Made by a program: the position numbers and the translations under genes. The notes beneath the pieces are model-generated. The model saw only the letters and a program-made list of their open reading frames with translations. It was not told the origin of the DNA and did not search any database. A stretch of DNA of 64,000 bases from Anaerolineae bacterium (GTDB lineage: Bacteria; Chloroflexota; Anaerolineae; Aggregatilineales; Phototrophicaceae), in assembly GCA_022824365.1 (NCBI GenBank), contig JAJEAA010000002.1, positions 1 to 64,000 of the forward strand, in the 5' to 3' direction. Shown here piece after piece: positions 49,411-58,103 of the stretch (positions within the stretch are counted from its first letter, which is position 1; each line of letters starts with the position of its first letter).

Positions 49411-49516
49411 AGCAAGTTAGGGTAGCGGGTGAGGTGGTGAGTGGATGGTCGCGCGGCTAGCTTGACGTTGCCACCCGGAACACACTCAGATCTTTAGTCA
49501 ATTCATTACGTCGCTA

Positions 49517-49545
49517 TTGACAGCCGTTCACATTTTCGAGATACT
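49517..49545 (+). promoter_or_regulatory. Promoter before the TetR gene
   Basis: A perfect -35 TTGACA (49517-49522), 17 bases and -10 GATACT (49540-49545). Transcription should start near 49552, only a few bases before GTG 49558. This makes ATG 49582 a real alternative start. Confidence 0.5.
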
Positions 49546-49557
49546 CATGTCTCAATT

Positions 49558-50127
49558 GTGACAGAAGCGTATCAAAGTGCAATGGGCTCAGACAATAGAG
49601 AATCAATCATGCGGTCGGCAATCGCGATACTTGCGCGGAATCCGGATATTACGTATTCAGAATTGGCGAAGGCAATCGGTATTGGACGCGCCACGCTATA
49701 CAGGCATTTCCCCAAGCGCGATAACCTTATACGCGAGATCAGTCTGTATTCCCTGCGTCAAGTCGACGTCGAGGTGACGCCGATTTTTGCCAAGCCATTG
49801 ACGGCCATGGAAATGCTAACAGAAACGCTAGCGAAGCTAATTCCAATGGGCGAGCAGCTACATTTCCTCTCGCGTGAATTCGCCGTAATGCAGGATGAAG
49901 AGATCGCCCGCATCTATGCGGCGCAACTCGAGGGATTGCGACAATTGGTTCGAGCCGCCAAAGCAGAAGGCGGTATTGCCGCGGACATGCCTGATGCATG
50001 GGTTGTGCGCCTGATCGACACCATCATCTACACAGCTTGGGAAGCAATTGAAGCTGGCGACGTTGCGCGTAATGACGCCGTCGAGCTGGTCATTCGCACG
50101 CTCAATACCGGGTTGCGCGCCCTATAG
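49558..50127 (+). CDS. TetR-family transcriptional regulator
   Basis: The protein has 189 residues (181 if it starts at ATG 49582). The N-terminal helix-turn-helix reads ITYSELAKAIGIGRATLYRHFPKRDNLIREI, and the C-terminal ligand domain is divergent. It lies directly before the Rieske oxygenase gene (12-base gap) and probably controls it in response to an aromatic or related ligand. Base composition of this gene and the next two is visibly less GC-rich than the neighbours, which suggests transfer. Confidence 0.87.
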   Translation: MTEAYQSAMGSDNRESIMRSAIAILARNPDITYSELAKAIGIGRATLYRHFPKRDNLIREISLYSLRQVDVEVTPIFAKPLTAMEMLTETLAKLIPMGEQLHFLSREFAVMQDEEIARIYAAQLEGLRQLVRAAKAEGGIAADMPDAWVVRLIDTIIYTAWEAIEAGDVARNDAVELVIRTLNTGLRAL

Positions 50128-50139
50128 GAAGACCATGAT

Positions 50140-51291
50140 ATGACAGTGAACGGCACCAAGATGCTTTTGCCCGTTGAAGCTTACATTTCGCGTGAGTGGT
50201 TTGATCGAGAGCAGCGCGAATTGTTTGGCAGGTCATGGCAATTTGCGGGGATGACGACTGACATAGTCGAGCGTGGACAATACATCTGTGTTCAAGCGGG
50301 AGCATATCCTCTGATCGTGATTCGAGACGACGAGGGCGAACTGAAAGCCTACCACAACATCTGTCGCCATCGCGGCACACAACTTCTTGAAGTGACAGGC
50401 AAACGTAAAAAGGTAATTACGTGTCCTTATCACGACTGGGTATATTCGCTGGATGGCAAGCTGATCGGTGTTCCGCAGAGGCGGACGCAGTTCCCCGATC
50501 TCGACATGAGCGAGTGGAGTCTTTTTCCCGCCTCAGTCGCGGTGTGGAACGAGATGGTTTTCGTGAATCCAAATGCTGAATGTATGCCGTTTGACAAATG
50601 GCTGGGCGATTTCCCCGATCACTTTGGACCGCATCGACCGAGCCAACTCATGGAAACCGACGTGCGTCATTACGAAATAAAGGCGAATTGGAAGATATTC
50701 GTCGAAAACTACATAGATGTTTACCATCTATCGCATCTCCATTCCGAGACGCTCAATATGTATGATCACGCGAAGCTAAAAAGCGCAGTCACGGGTCCAG
50801 GTCACGTGGCCACGTATGACCCGCCCACGCGCGAATACAAGCGGTATCTCGAAACGTCGCCCAATAATTATATGCCGCTCGCAATCCAGGAAGCGGAAAA
50901 CTGGGGCGCTTACGTACACATGATGTTTCCCAACTTCGGGATTGCCGGGACAGAGTATTCCTGGTCGACCATTGAGGTAATGCCGGTCACGCCGCGGGAG
51001 ACCCTCGTCAAAATACGCACACGAACGGCGCTGGAAGGGATCAATCTCGCCATCGCCAACGTCTACGAGAAAGTCGGCGCATGGGTTAGCCAGGCGATCG
51101 GCTACAGACCTGACGCAGATCCGTTGCAGTCGGGCGACTTTATGGTCGAAGACATTTACGCCTGCGAGCAGCAGCAGAAGGCGATGGAGTCGCCGCGATT
51201 CGCCTTTGGCCCCACCTCAATCGACCAAGAGCAACTCATAATAGATTTCCAGAACGCGGTTCTGTCATATATGCCAGATCCAGAAGATTGA
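50140..51291 (+). CDS. Rieske non-haem iron oxygenase, large (alpha) subunit
   Basis: The 383-residue protein has the Rieske cluster motif CRHRGTQLL...CPYHDWVYSLDG and, in the catalytic domain, NWKIFVENYIDVYHLSHLH with the two iron-binding histidines. It resembles the choline/carnitine, phthalate or aromatic ring-hydroxylating oxygenase group. No reductase or beta subunit is adjacent. AGGAAG lies before the ATG. The TetR gene upstream and the small membrane protein downstream form its neighbourhood. Confidence 0.92.
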   Translation: MTVNGTKMLLPVEAYISREWFDREQRELFGRSWQFAGMTTDIVERGQYICVQAGAYPLIVIRDDEGELKAYHNICRHRGTQLLEVTGKRKKVITCPYHDWVYSLDGKLIGVPQRRTQFPDLDMSEWSLFPASVAVWNEMVFVNPNAECMPFDKWLGDFPDHFGPHRPSQLMETDVRHYEIKANWKIFVENYIDVYHLSHLHSETLNMYDHAKLKSAVTGPGHVATYDPPTREYKRYLETSPNNYMPLAIQEAENWGAYVHMMFPNFGIAGTEYSWSTIEVMPVTPRETLVKIRTRTALEGINLAIANVYEKVGAWVSQAIGYRPDADPLQSGDFMVEDIYACEQQQKAMESPRFAFGPTSIDQEQLIIDFQNAVLSYMPDPED

Positions 51292-51321
51292 ATCCGTAAA
51301 GAATCAGTAAGGGAGAAGCCA

Positions 51322-51561
51322 ATGAGGCAACTCAGAGCATATCGTAATACGGTTGTCGTTACCGCCTTATTTGTCGTGATCTATCTCGCAATGATCATCG
51401 CGAGCATAGAAGAATTGTGGCTTTGGAGCGTGTTTACCATCGCCTGGATTGCCGCGGAATGGAAATTTGCCAAGGACAGTCCCTTGAAGACGTGGCATTG
51501 GGCGGCGCTAATCGTCGGCTTGATGGTGTTGGGCATGGTTGTCGATATCGCCGTCGCCTAA
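51322..51561 (+). CDS. Small membrane protein of unknown function
   Basis: The protein has 79 residues and about three hydrophobic segments (VVVTALFVVIYLAMIIAS, LWLWSVFTIAWIAAEW, ALIVGLMVLGMVVDIAVA). A good GGGAGAAG ribosome site precedes ATG 51322, 30 bases after the oxygenase stop, so it is likely cotranscribed. I do not recognise the family. Confidence 0.7.
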   Translation: MRQLRAYRNTVVVTALFVVIYLAMIIASIEELWLWSVFTIAWIAAEWKFAKDSPLKTWHWAALIVGLMVLGMVVDIAVA

Positions 51562-51674
51562 GCAGATTGCAGGGGCGGCTGTTCAGCAGCCAGCCCTCTC
51601 CCCCGCAACCGCAGCGAATTGCTCACCACAAAGACGCTGGAGAAGGCCATGGCCGCGGCGGCGAACATGGGCAA
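51558..51674 (-). pseudogene. Detached copy of the copA 3' end
   Basis: On the minus strand 51674 to 51585 encodes [19 protein letters not shown] followed by SLRLRGRGLAA. This matches the C-terminus of the intact CopA ([19 protein letters not shown], then [11 protein letters not shown]) at about 28 of 30 residues. Similarity stops abruptly at 51675, next to a hairpin repeat (51692-51717). There is no start or upstream domain, so it is a remnant of a duplicated or deleted second copy. Confidence 0.85.
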
Positions 51675-51691
51675 ACCAACCCCTCCCCCGG

Positions 51692-51717
51692 CCCCTCCCC
51701 GAAGCATCAGGGAGGGG
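51692..51717. repeat. CCCCTCCC hairpin repeat at the edge of the copA remnant
   Basis: CCCCTCCC (51692-51699) pairs with GGGAGGGG (51710-51717), a copy of the family at 47205. Confidence 0.6.
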
Positions 51718-51795
51718 TGACTCTCCATCGAAATAGGTGATTCAGGTGTAGACGTGAGCCAGACGGGGGCAACATCGCCGAAGCCGCAAACAAGC

Positions 51796-51820
51796 GGACG
51801 ACCCAAGGGTCGCCCCTACA
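51796..51820. repeat. GGGCGA/TCGCCCCTAC-family hairpin repeat
   Basis: CGACCC-aa-GGGTCG followed by CCCCTACA, in the gap before copA, which otherwise holds nothing recognisable. Confidence 0.6.
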
Positions 51821-51873
51821 TTTGTATCGGAATGTCAGTCGCGGAAATCGCGCGAGTTGGATTGTCGGTGCGA

Positions 51874-54321
51874 TTAAGCAGCTAGCCGCTTCCCCCGCAG
51901 CCGAAGCGAGTTGCTCACCACGAAGACGCTGGAGAAAGCCATCGCCGCCGCCGCGAACATGGGCAGGAGGCCGCCCAGCATGGCGACCGGAATCAGCACG
52001 ATGTTGTAGATGAACGCCCAGAAGAGATTCTGATGGATGGCGCGCAGGGTGGCTCGGCTCAGGGCGATCGCTTGTCCGACCGCGTTCAGGTCGCCGCGGA
52101 CCAGGGTGACATCAGCCGCTTCGATGGCGATGTCGGTCCCGCCGCCGATAGCGAATCCGACATCGGCTTGAGCCAGAGCCGGGGCGTCATTGATGCCATC
52201 GCCGACCATGGCGACGCGCGCGCCTTCCGCTTGCAGTCCCGCGACCGCATCGGCTTTATCGGCCGGCAGGACTTCGGCCAGGACGCGCCTGATGCCGACC
52301 TCGCGGGCGATGGCGTCGGCGGTGCCCTGATTGTCGCCGGTGATGAGCGTGACGGTAAGTCCGTCCGCTTGCAGTGACTTGATGGCGGCGGCTGAGCTGG
52401 GCTTGAGTTGGTCGCCGATGGCGATGGCGCCGGCAAGAGTTTCATCCAGCGCTAGCAGAACGACGGTGTGACCGCGGTTTTGCAGGCGCTTGATGTCGGC
52501 TTCGAGCGGAGTGAGGTCGATGGCTTGGGCGCGCAGGAAATTCGGACTGCCGATGAGGACGGTGCGGTCGGCGACGGTGGCGCTGAGGCCCCGGCCGGGA
52601 TGCGCCTCGAAATCGTCCAGCGGCAGGGGCTGAATGCCACGGGCTTTGGCGGCGTTCACGACGGCTGAAGCCAGGGGATGCTCGCTGACGCTTTCGGCGG
52701 AGGCGCTGAATTGCAGCAGGGTATGTTCGTTGAAATCGGGCGCGGGCAGGATTTCTGTCACGCTGGGTTTGCCTTGCGTGATCGTGCCGGTTTTATCGAG
52801 CAGGATGGCAGTCAGCTTGGCGGCGCGCTCGAGAGCTTCGCTATCGCGGAAGAGGATGCCGTTTTCAGCGCCGCGGCCGGTGCCGACCATGATGGCGGTG
52901 GGCGTCGCCAGACCCAGGGCGCAGGGGCAGGCGATGACCAGCACGGCGATCATGTTGAGGATGGCGGCCGGGAAGCTGGCTGCGCCAATTGTGAGCCAGC
53001 CCAGAAGCGTGAGCAGCGCCAGGACGATGACAGCGGGCACGAAGTAGGCGGCGACGCGATCGGCGACCGCTTGGATCGGGGCGCGGCTGGCTTGGGCGTT
53101 TTCCACCAGGCGGATGATCTGGGCGAGCACGGTATCGCGGCCGACGCGCTGAGCTTCGATGACCAGTCTGCCTTGCTGGTTGATCGTGCCGCCATAGACC
53201 TGCGCGGCGACTGATTTGTCCACCGGCAGGCTCTCGCCGGTCAGCATGGACTCGTCGACGGCGGAATGGCCGTCGGCGACGATGGCGTCCACCGGGATGC
53301 GCTCGCCGGGTTTGACCAGCAGCAGATCGCCGGGCGCGACCTCGTCGATGGGGATGGCTTTTTCCTTGCCATCGTGCAAGAGCGTGGCGGTCTTGGGCGC
53401 GAGCCCCATCAGCTTTTTGATGGCGGCGCTGGTTCTTCCTTTGGCGCGCGCTTCCAGCAATTTGCCCAGGGTGATGAGGGTGAGGATGACGGCGGCGGAT
53501 TCAAAATAGTCGGATTTGCCGACCAGATGCGAGAAGTCGAAGACGATGCCGAGCAGGACGATGATGCCGTAGAGGTAGGCGGCCAGCGAGCCCAGCGCCA
53601 CCAGCACATCCATATTGGCGCTGCCGTTGCGGAGGGATTTGATCGCGCCGCTGATAAATTGCCGTCCGAGCAGAAGCAGGACCGGCGTCGCCATCGCGGC
53701 GAAGATGAAGAGCCAGATGTCATTCATGAGCCAGGCGAAATTGTCCATGAGGACGGGAAGCTGGTGCATGAAGTGGCGGGTCATGCTGAGGGCGGTGAGC
53801 GGGATGGTGAAGGCGGCGCCGATCTTGACGAGGCGAGTCTGGCGGTCGATTTCGGCTTGACGGGCGGCCGCTTCGGCGTCTTCGGGCGCTTCGGCAGCGG
53901 CGGTGTCGATGACGCCGTAACCGGCGCGCTGGACGGCGGCGACCAGATCGCGACGACGGACGACGCCCGGCAGATAGGTCACGCTGGCTTTTTCGCTGGC
54001 GAGATTGACTGTCGCGTTGATGACGCCCTCGGCTTTGTTCAGAGCGCGGGCGACATTCTTCTGGCACATGGCGCAGGTCATGCCGGTGATGGGCAGGTCG
54101 ATGGCAGCGGCGGCGACGCCGTAACCGGATTGCTCCAACCGCTCGATGAGCGCGCTGGTATTCACGCGGTCGGCATCATAATCGACGGTCGCTTTTTCTG
54201 TCGCCAGATTGACGCTGACATCGGCGACGCCGTCGGCGCGTTTGAGGCTGCGCTCGACATTTTTGACGCACATGGCGCAGGTCATGCCGGTGACCGGCAG
54301 TGTAATCTGTTTGCTAGGCAT
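51874..54321 (-). CDS. copA: Copper-translocating P-type ATPase
   Basis: The protein has about 815 residues. Two N-terminal HMA domains each have GMTCAMC (about 10-16 and 80-86). Next come a membrane domain with the copper motif [22 protein letters not shown] with the phosphorylated aspartate, [10 protein letters not shown] and [16 protein letters not shown]. It exports Cu(I). ATG 54321 is preferred, with AGGATG upstream; a start at 54354 adds 11 residues. A repeated TAGACA (54336 and 54348) lies just upstream. The downstream duplicate 3' end and an HMA chaperone at 45.8 kb are related features. Confidence 0.96.
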   Translation of the reverse strand: MPSKQITLPVTGMTCAMCVKNVERSLKRADGVADVSVNLATEKATVDYDADRVNTSALIERLEQSGYGVAAAAIDLPITGMTCAMCQKNVARALNKAEGVINATVNLASEKASVTYLPGVVRRRDLVAAVQRAGYGVIDTAAAEAPEDAEAAARQAEIDRQTRLVKIGAAFTIPLTALSMTRHFMHQLPVLMDNFAWLMNDIWLFIFAAMATPVLLLLGRQFISGAIKSLRNGSANMDVLVALGSLAAYLYGIIVLLGIVFDFSHLVGKSDYFESAAVILTLITLGKLLEARAKGRTSAAIKKLMGLAPKTATLLHDGKEKAIPIDEVAPGDLLLVKPGERIPVDAIVADGHSAVDESMLTGESLPVDKSVAAQVYGGTINQQGRLVIEAQRVGRDTVLAQIIRLVENAQASRAPIQAVADRVAAYFVPAVIVLALLTLLGWLTIGAASFPAAILNMIAVLVIACPCALGLATPTAIMVGTGRGAENGILFRDSEALERAAKLTAILLDKTGTITQGKPSVTEILPAPDFNEHTLLQFSASAESVSEHPLASAVVNAAKARGIQPLPLDDFEAHPGRGLSATVADRTVLIGSPNFLRAQAIDLTPLEADIKRLQNRGHTVVLLALDETLAGAIAIGDQLKPSSAAAIKSLQADGLTVTLITGDNQGTADAIAREVGIRRVLAEVLPADKADAVAGLQAEGARVAMVGDGINDAPALAQADVGFAIGGGTDIAIEAADVTLVRGDLNAVGQAIALSRATLRAIHQNLFWAFIYNIVLIPVAMLGGLLPMFAAAAMAFSSVFVVSNSLRLRGKRLAA

Positions 54322-54401
54322 TGTCTCGCATCCTGTAGACAACACTATAGACACAATCTACCACAAATGCCTTACGAGGCGGTGACAGATTTAAGTTTGG
54401 C

Positions 54402-55787
54402 TCAACTGCCGGGACGTAGGAGCGGGATGGCGCCGCAGTTGCCCGCGAAGGCGGTCACATCGATGCGGATCCAGACGCTGTCGGCCAGCTTCCACCAGGG
54501 GAGGCCGTCCGCGCCGATGCCGCGCGCGATCGGTTTGGCGCTTTCGCGGTAAGCCATGACGGCGATGATCGGCGCTTCCGGATCGGGGCGGGAGCGGATG
54601 TTGGCGCCTTCCAAGCCAGCCGATATGGCGCAGTCGTCAGTACCACTCAGCCCTTCCAAAGGATTGCCGCCGCCCGCCGGGACGGGCTCAGCCACGGTGT
54701 AGACATCGAGGCGGATGCGGCTGGGGTAAATCAGCGCCCCGACGGGCAAGTTCAGCATAGCGTGATAATCATAAGCGGCGGGCTCGCTAGGGGCTTCCGC
54801 CGGCATCAGCCAGCCGTCATCATCGCGCATTACAAGCGGGACGCTTGTCCCGAAGCCGCTCTTGACTTCCTGCTCGATGTCGGCCGCGCGGACGTGCCCC
54901 AAGCCATCAAGCACGCGAATCCGCGTCCCGCTGCTCAAGGTGGCTTGCAGCCAGGCGCTGCCGCTTAGCCGCAACCGTATGCCGTTGATGAGGAATTGGC
55001 GCGGCGGGATGAACTTCGGCGTTTGCAGCAGGATGCCGCTTTCGGGCGCATCGGCGCAAGGGGCGTCGCCGATGCCGCTGCGAAAATCGAAAGATTGCCA
55101 GGGCAGCCAAAGCGGAACCGTATCCGCATCGCTTTCGGAGACCGGCAGGCGCTCGGCCGGCTCGGTGAGCACTTCCCGGCTCATCCAGCCCAGCATGTCG
55201 GGCGCGGCGTAAACGCGCAGCCAGTTGCGATTCAGGCTGGTTCCGATGGCTTTGACCTTGGCGCGAACCGAGATCGGCTTGACGATGTCGGCTGCGAGAC
55301 TGGGCTCAGCGCGCAAATATGCGCCGCGCGAGGCCGCCACTTCGACATCGTGCAGCGGCGAAGGCAGGTTGACCGGCGCGGAGAAAAACAAGGCGACGTT
55401 GCCAAAAGCCAGCAGCGCGGTCTCTTCCGCCTCCAGGCTGTCATAGGCATAAGCGGGGAAAATAGCCCGCGCCAAGCCCCAGGAACGGTCTTCCGTGCTG
55501 ACGCTGAGCCAGTCTACGCCAGCGATCGACATGGTATCGCCCGGCTGCGTGAAGTTCGGCGCATCCGATGTTAATTCCCGCTGCAGGGCGGAGACGGTCG
55601 GATGGCCGAAGCATAGGGTCTCGGCTGCTTGATCGGCGCAATGGCTGACTATATTGCCCAGCGCCTCATTCTGCTCCGCCGGACATGAACTGTCTCCCGC
55701 GGCTGCCCAGGCGCGACTCAAAAGCAACAGGAGGCAAAATGTGAGCCAGCGTCTCACGATTTTAGCCGCCCGCTGCCGCTCTTTCAT
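54402..55787 (-). CDS. Secreted SH3b-domain protein of unknown function
   Basis: The protein has about 461 residues and a signal peptide (IVRRWLTFCLLLLLSRAWAAAG). At least two SH3b-like segments are present: DVEVAASRGAYLRAEPSLAADIVKPISVRAKVK near residues 150-200, and the C-terminal ANIRSRPDPEAPIIAVMAYRESAKPIAR. Other parts are beta-rich. Paired cysteines (SCPAEQ, SHCADQ, LCFGHP, DCAISAG, GNCGAIP) suggest disulfides. It overlaps the DHFR-like gene by 26 bases. It shares the SH3b architecture with proteins at 4.5 and 60.8 kb. Confidence 0.75.
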   Translation of the reverse strand: MKERQRAAKIVRRWLTFCLLLLLSRAWAAAGDSSCPAEQNEALGNIVSHCADQAAETLCFGHPTVSALQRELTSDAPNFTQPGDTMSIAGVDWLSVSTEDRSWGLARAIFPAYAYDSLEAEETALLAFGNVALFFSAPVNLPSPLHDVEVAASRGAYLRAEPSLAADIVKPISVRAKVKAIGTSLNRNWLRVYAAPDMLGWMSREVLTEPAERLPVSESDADTVPLWLPWQSFDFRSGIGDAPCADAPESGILLQTPKFIPPRQFLINGIRLRLSGSAWLQATLSSGTRIRVLDGLGHVRAADIEQEVKSGFGTSVPLVMRDDDGWLMPAEAPSEPAAYDYHAMLNLPVGALIYPSRIRLDVYTVAEPVPAGGGNPLEGLSGTDDCAISAGLEGANIRSRPDPEAPIIAVMAYRESAKPIARGIGADGLPWWKLADSVWIRIDVTAFAGNCGAIPLLRPGS

Positions 55788-56334
55788 AATGCAAGAGGAG
55801 ATTGCCGGAGTCGAAGTTCCAAGACTGAAGCAGGCGCAGGGATGTAAGGGAGGCGCTGTCGAAGCAACTCTTGCCGGCGCCGCAGATAACAGGCGTGATG
55901 ACAATTAGGTATTCGTCGATAAGCTCGGCGGCGGTTAATTGGTCGACTATCGTGCCGCTGCCGAAAATGGCGATCTTGCCGCCATCGCCGGCTTTAAGCT
56001 GCTGGACGGCGGCGATGAGGTCACCCTGGAGCAGTTGGCTGTTTGCCCAGGGCAATTCGCTCTGGACGCGCGAGGCGACGATTTTCTCCAGCGATTCCAA
56101 TTCCAGCGCCATGCCCCGGATTGCGGGATCGGCGTTTTCATCGGCGGCGACCGGCGCCCAGAAGCTGTGGAACAATTCGTAGGTCACGCGGCCGAAAATT
56201 AGGGTATCGGCTTTATAGACTTGATGAGCGATCACATTGACTTCGGGATCGTGGAGGAACCAATCCATTTCGCCATTGGGACCGGCGAAGAAGCCATCAA
56301 GCGAGAGGGTGTTGTAGACAATGAGCTTTCTCAT
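55762..56334 (-). CDS. DHFR-family (RibD C-terminal-like) reductase
   Basis: The 190-residue NADPH-type fold begins MRKLIVYNTLSLDGFFAGPNGEMDW, with TLIFGRVTYELFHSFW and GGKIAIFGSGTIVDQLTAAELIDEYLIVITPVICGAGKSCF. This is the YyaP/YwjB group of small reductases. The substrate is unknown. It precedes the SH3b gene and follows the epimerase gene (11-base gap) on the same strand. Confidence 0.87.
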   Translation of the reverse strand: MRKLIVYNTLSLDGFFAGPNGEMDWFLHDPEVNVIAHQVYKADTLIFGRVTYELFHSFWAPVAADENADPAIRGMALELESLEKIVASRVQSELPWANSQLLQGDLIAAVQQLKAGDGGKIAIFGSGTIVDQLTAAELIDEYLIVITPVICGAGKSCFDSASLTSLRLLQSWNFDSGNLLLHYERAAAGG

Positions 56335-56345
56335 TTAGATCTCCT

Positions 56346-56762
56346 TTAGTCACTTAGAGAATCAAGGCATTCGTATAATTCAAGCAAGACGCCGCCTGTG
56401 CTCTTGGGATGGACGAAGGCGTAACGTCGGCCGTCTCGTTCGCGCGGCTCGTCATTGATCAACTCATAGCCGTTATCTCGCAATGCTTTGAGTTTAGCCG
56501 CGAGGTCCGACACTTCCAGGCAGAGATGGTGCAGGCCGGGGCCGCGCTGCGCCAGGTATTTTGCCACGCCGCTATCGGACGAGGTCGGTTTCACCAACTC
56601 GATGTGGGCATTACCGAGTTCGAGAAAGGCGATATCGACCGCTTCGGCGGGCAGGGACTGCACAGCGCCGGCGGCCAAGCCGAGGCCCTCGCGCCAGAAA
56701 CGCAGCGCGGCGTCGAGGTCGTCGACGACGATGGCGAGGTGATTGAGGTTGATGTCGGTCAT
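56346..56762 (-). CDS. mce: Methylmalonyl-CoA epimerase
   Basis: This glyoxalase-fold protein of about 138 residues has metal ligands in LNHLAIVVDDL, AHIELVKP, GLHHLCLEV and VLLELYE. It interconverts the (S)- and (R)-methylmalonyl-CoA formed in propionyl-CoA carboxylation, and pccB at 62.5 kb supplies the substrate. The first 15 residues of the longer reading are dropped because they lack homology character. Confidence 0.9.
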   Translation of the reverse strand: MTDINLNHLAIVVDDLDAALRFWREGLGLAAGAVQSLPAEAVDIAFLELGNAHIELVKPTSSDSGVAKYLAQRGPGLHHLCLEVSDLAAKLKALRDNGYELINDEPRERDGRRYAFVHPKSTGGVLLELYECLDSLSD

Positions 56763-56879
56763 GAGGCGCGCTTTCGTGATTATCAGGCGTTTTGCCCGCA
56801 AGGTCACGCTTGCCTGAATGTTATAATACCAGGCAGAATGCGCAATGCGATAAAATAATGATTGCGGAAGAGGGGCAGT

Positions 56880-58103
56880 ATGGTCCTAAGTGAACAAGTT
56901 CGCCCGTTGAGCCTGGCGCTGACGGAAGAGCATGAGATGCTGCTAGCGGCGGTGCGGGATTTCGCCCAGCGCGAGATTGCGCCGGTGGCGGCCGAGTTCG
57001 ATGAATCGGGCGAGTTCCCGCTGGACACGGTGCGGAAGATGGGCGCGATGGGTTTGATGGGCATTGAGATGCCGGAGGAGTATGGCGGCGCGGGCATGGA
57101 TACGCTGGCGCATGTCTTGACCATGATCGAGATCGCCAAAGCTGACGCCAGCCACAGCACGATTCTGAGCGTGAACAATTCGCTCTATTGCAATGGCATT
57201 CTCTGGTTCGGGACGGAGGCGCAGAAGCGCGAGTGGATCAGTCCGGTAGCCAGTGGCGAGCAGGTTGGCGCGTATAGCTTGACCGAGCCGATGTCGGGCA
57301 GCGATGCCGGCAATATGGCCAGCCGCGCCATGCTCAACGACGCCGGCAGTCATTACATCATCAACGGACGCAAAAGCTGGGTGACCAGCGCGCCTTATGC
57401 CGATCGCATCGTGCTTTTCACGATGACCGCGGCGGACAACTCCCCTCGGCCCCCCCATAGCGATGGGGGGAAGAATCACCGCAATATTACCGCGTTTCTA
57501 ATTGATACGGAGCAGCCGGGTTTCAGCCGCGGCAAGACTGAGCCAAAACTCGGCATCCGCGCCAGCGCCACCAGCGAGATCATCTTCGAGGATTACCACT
57601 GCCCGGTAGAGAATGTGCTGGGCAGCGTGGGCCAAGGCTTCAAGATCGCCATGACCGTGCTGGACGCCGGGCGCATCGGCATCGCGGCGCAAGCTTTGGG
57701 CATCGCCGAAGCGGCTTATGAGGCGGCGCTGATATACGCGCGGGAGCGAGAGGCTTTTGGCGCGCCGATCGGCAGTTACCAGATGATCCAGCAGAAGATC
57801 GCCGATATGAAAACGCGGATTGAAGCCGGGCGGGCGCTGATCTACCAAGCCGTCATCGCCAAGGAGCGCGCGCTGGCAAGCGGCGGACGCTATACTACCG
57901 AAGCGAGCATGGCGAAATTGTTTTGCAGCGAGGCGGCCGCCTTCGTCACCGATGAAGCGCTGCAGATTCATGGCGGCATGGGGTATAGCAAGGAGATGCC
58001 GCTGGAGCGTTATTATCGCGATGCGCGCATCACACGTATCTATGAAGGCACGAGCGAGATCCAGCGCATGGTCATCGCTCGCAGGGAATTGGGGTTGCGA
58101 TGA
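56880..58103 (+). CDS. Short-chain acyl-CoA dehydrogenase with an in-frame hairpin insertion
   Basis: The 407-residue enzyme has SLALTEEHEMLLAAVRDFAQREIAPVAAEFDESGEFP, EEYGGAGMDTL, SLTEPMSGSDAGNM, RKSWVTSAPYADRIVLF and the catalytic glutamate in RIYEGTSEIQRMVIAR. The first step of fatty-acid or branched-acid oxidation is its role. Between ADN and NITAFLIDTE, about 10-12 extra residues (SPRPPHSDGGKN) are encoded by a perfect CCCCCCAT-agcg-ATGGGGGG hairpin. The frame stays open and the insertion falls in a surface loop of this family. The MDR oxidoreductase overlaps its stop (ATGA). Confidence 0.93.
   Translation: MVLSEQVRPLSLALTEEHEMLLAAVRDFAQREIAPVAAEFDESGEFPLDTVRKMGAMGLMGIEMPEEYGGAGMDTLAHVLTMIEIAKADASHSTILSVNNSLYCNGILWFGTEAQKREWISPVASGEQVGAYSLTEPMSGSDAGNMASRAMLNDAGSHYIINGRKSWVTSAPYADRIVLFTMTAADNSPRPPHSDGGKNHRNITAFLIDTEQPGFSRGKTEPKLGIRASATSEIIFEDYHCPVENVLGSVGQGFKIAMTVLDAGRIGIAAQALGIAEAAYEAALIYAREREAFGAPIGSYQMIQQKIADMKTRIEAGRALIYQAVIAKERALASGGRYTTEASMAKLFCSEAAAFVTDEALQIHGGMGYSKEMPLERYYRDARITRIYEGTSEIQRMVIARRELGLR
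57451..57470. repeat. In-frame CCCCCCAT/ATGGGGGG hairpin inside the acyl-CoA dehydrogenase gene
   Basis: A perfect 8-bp stem with a 4-base loop lies inside the coding region. It is a coding copy of the C-rich hairpin family at 47205, 51692 and 60646. Confidence 0.75.

Noticed and set aside
53266..54552. Plus-strand open frame opposite copA
   Set aside because: Gly/Asp-rich shadow of a strongly supported P-type ATPase gene.
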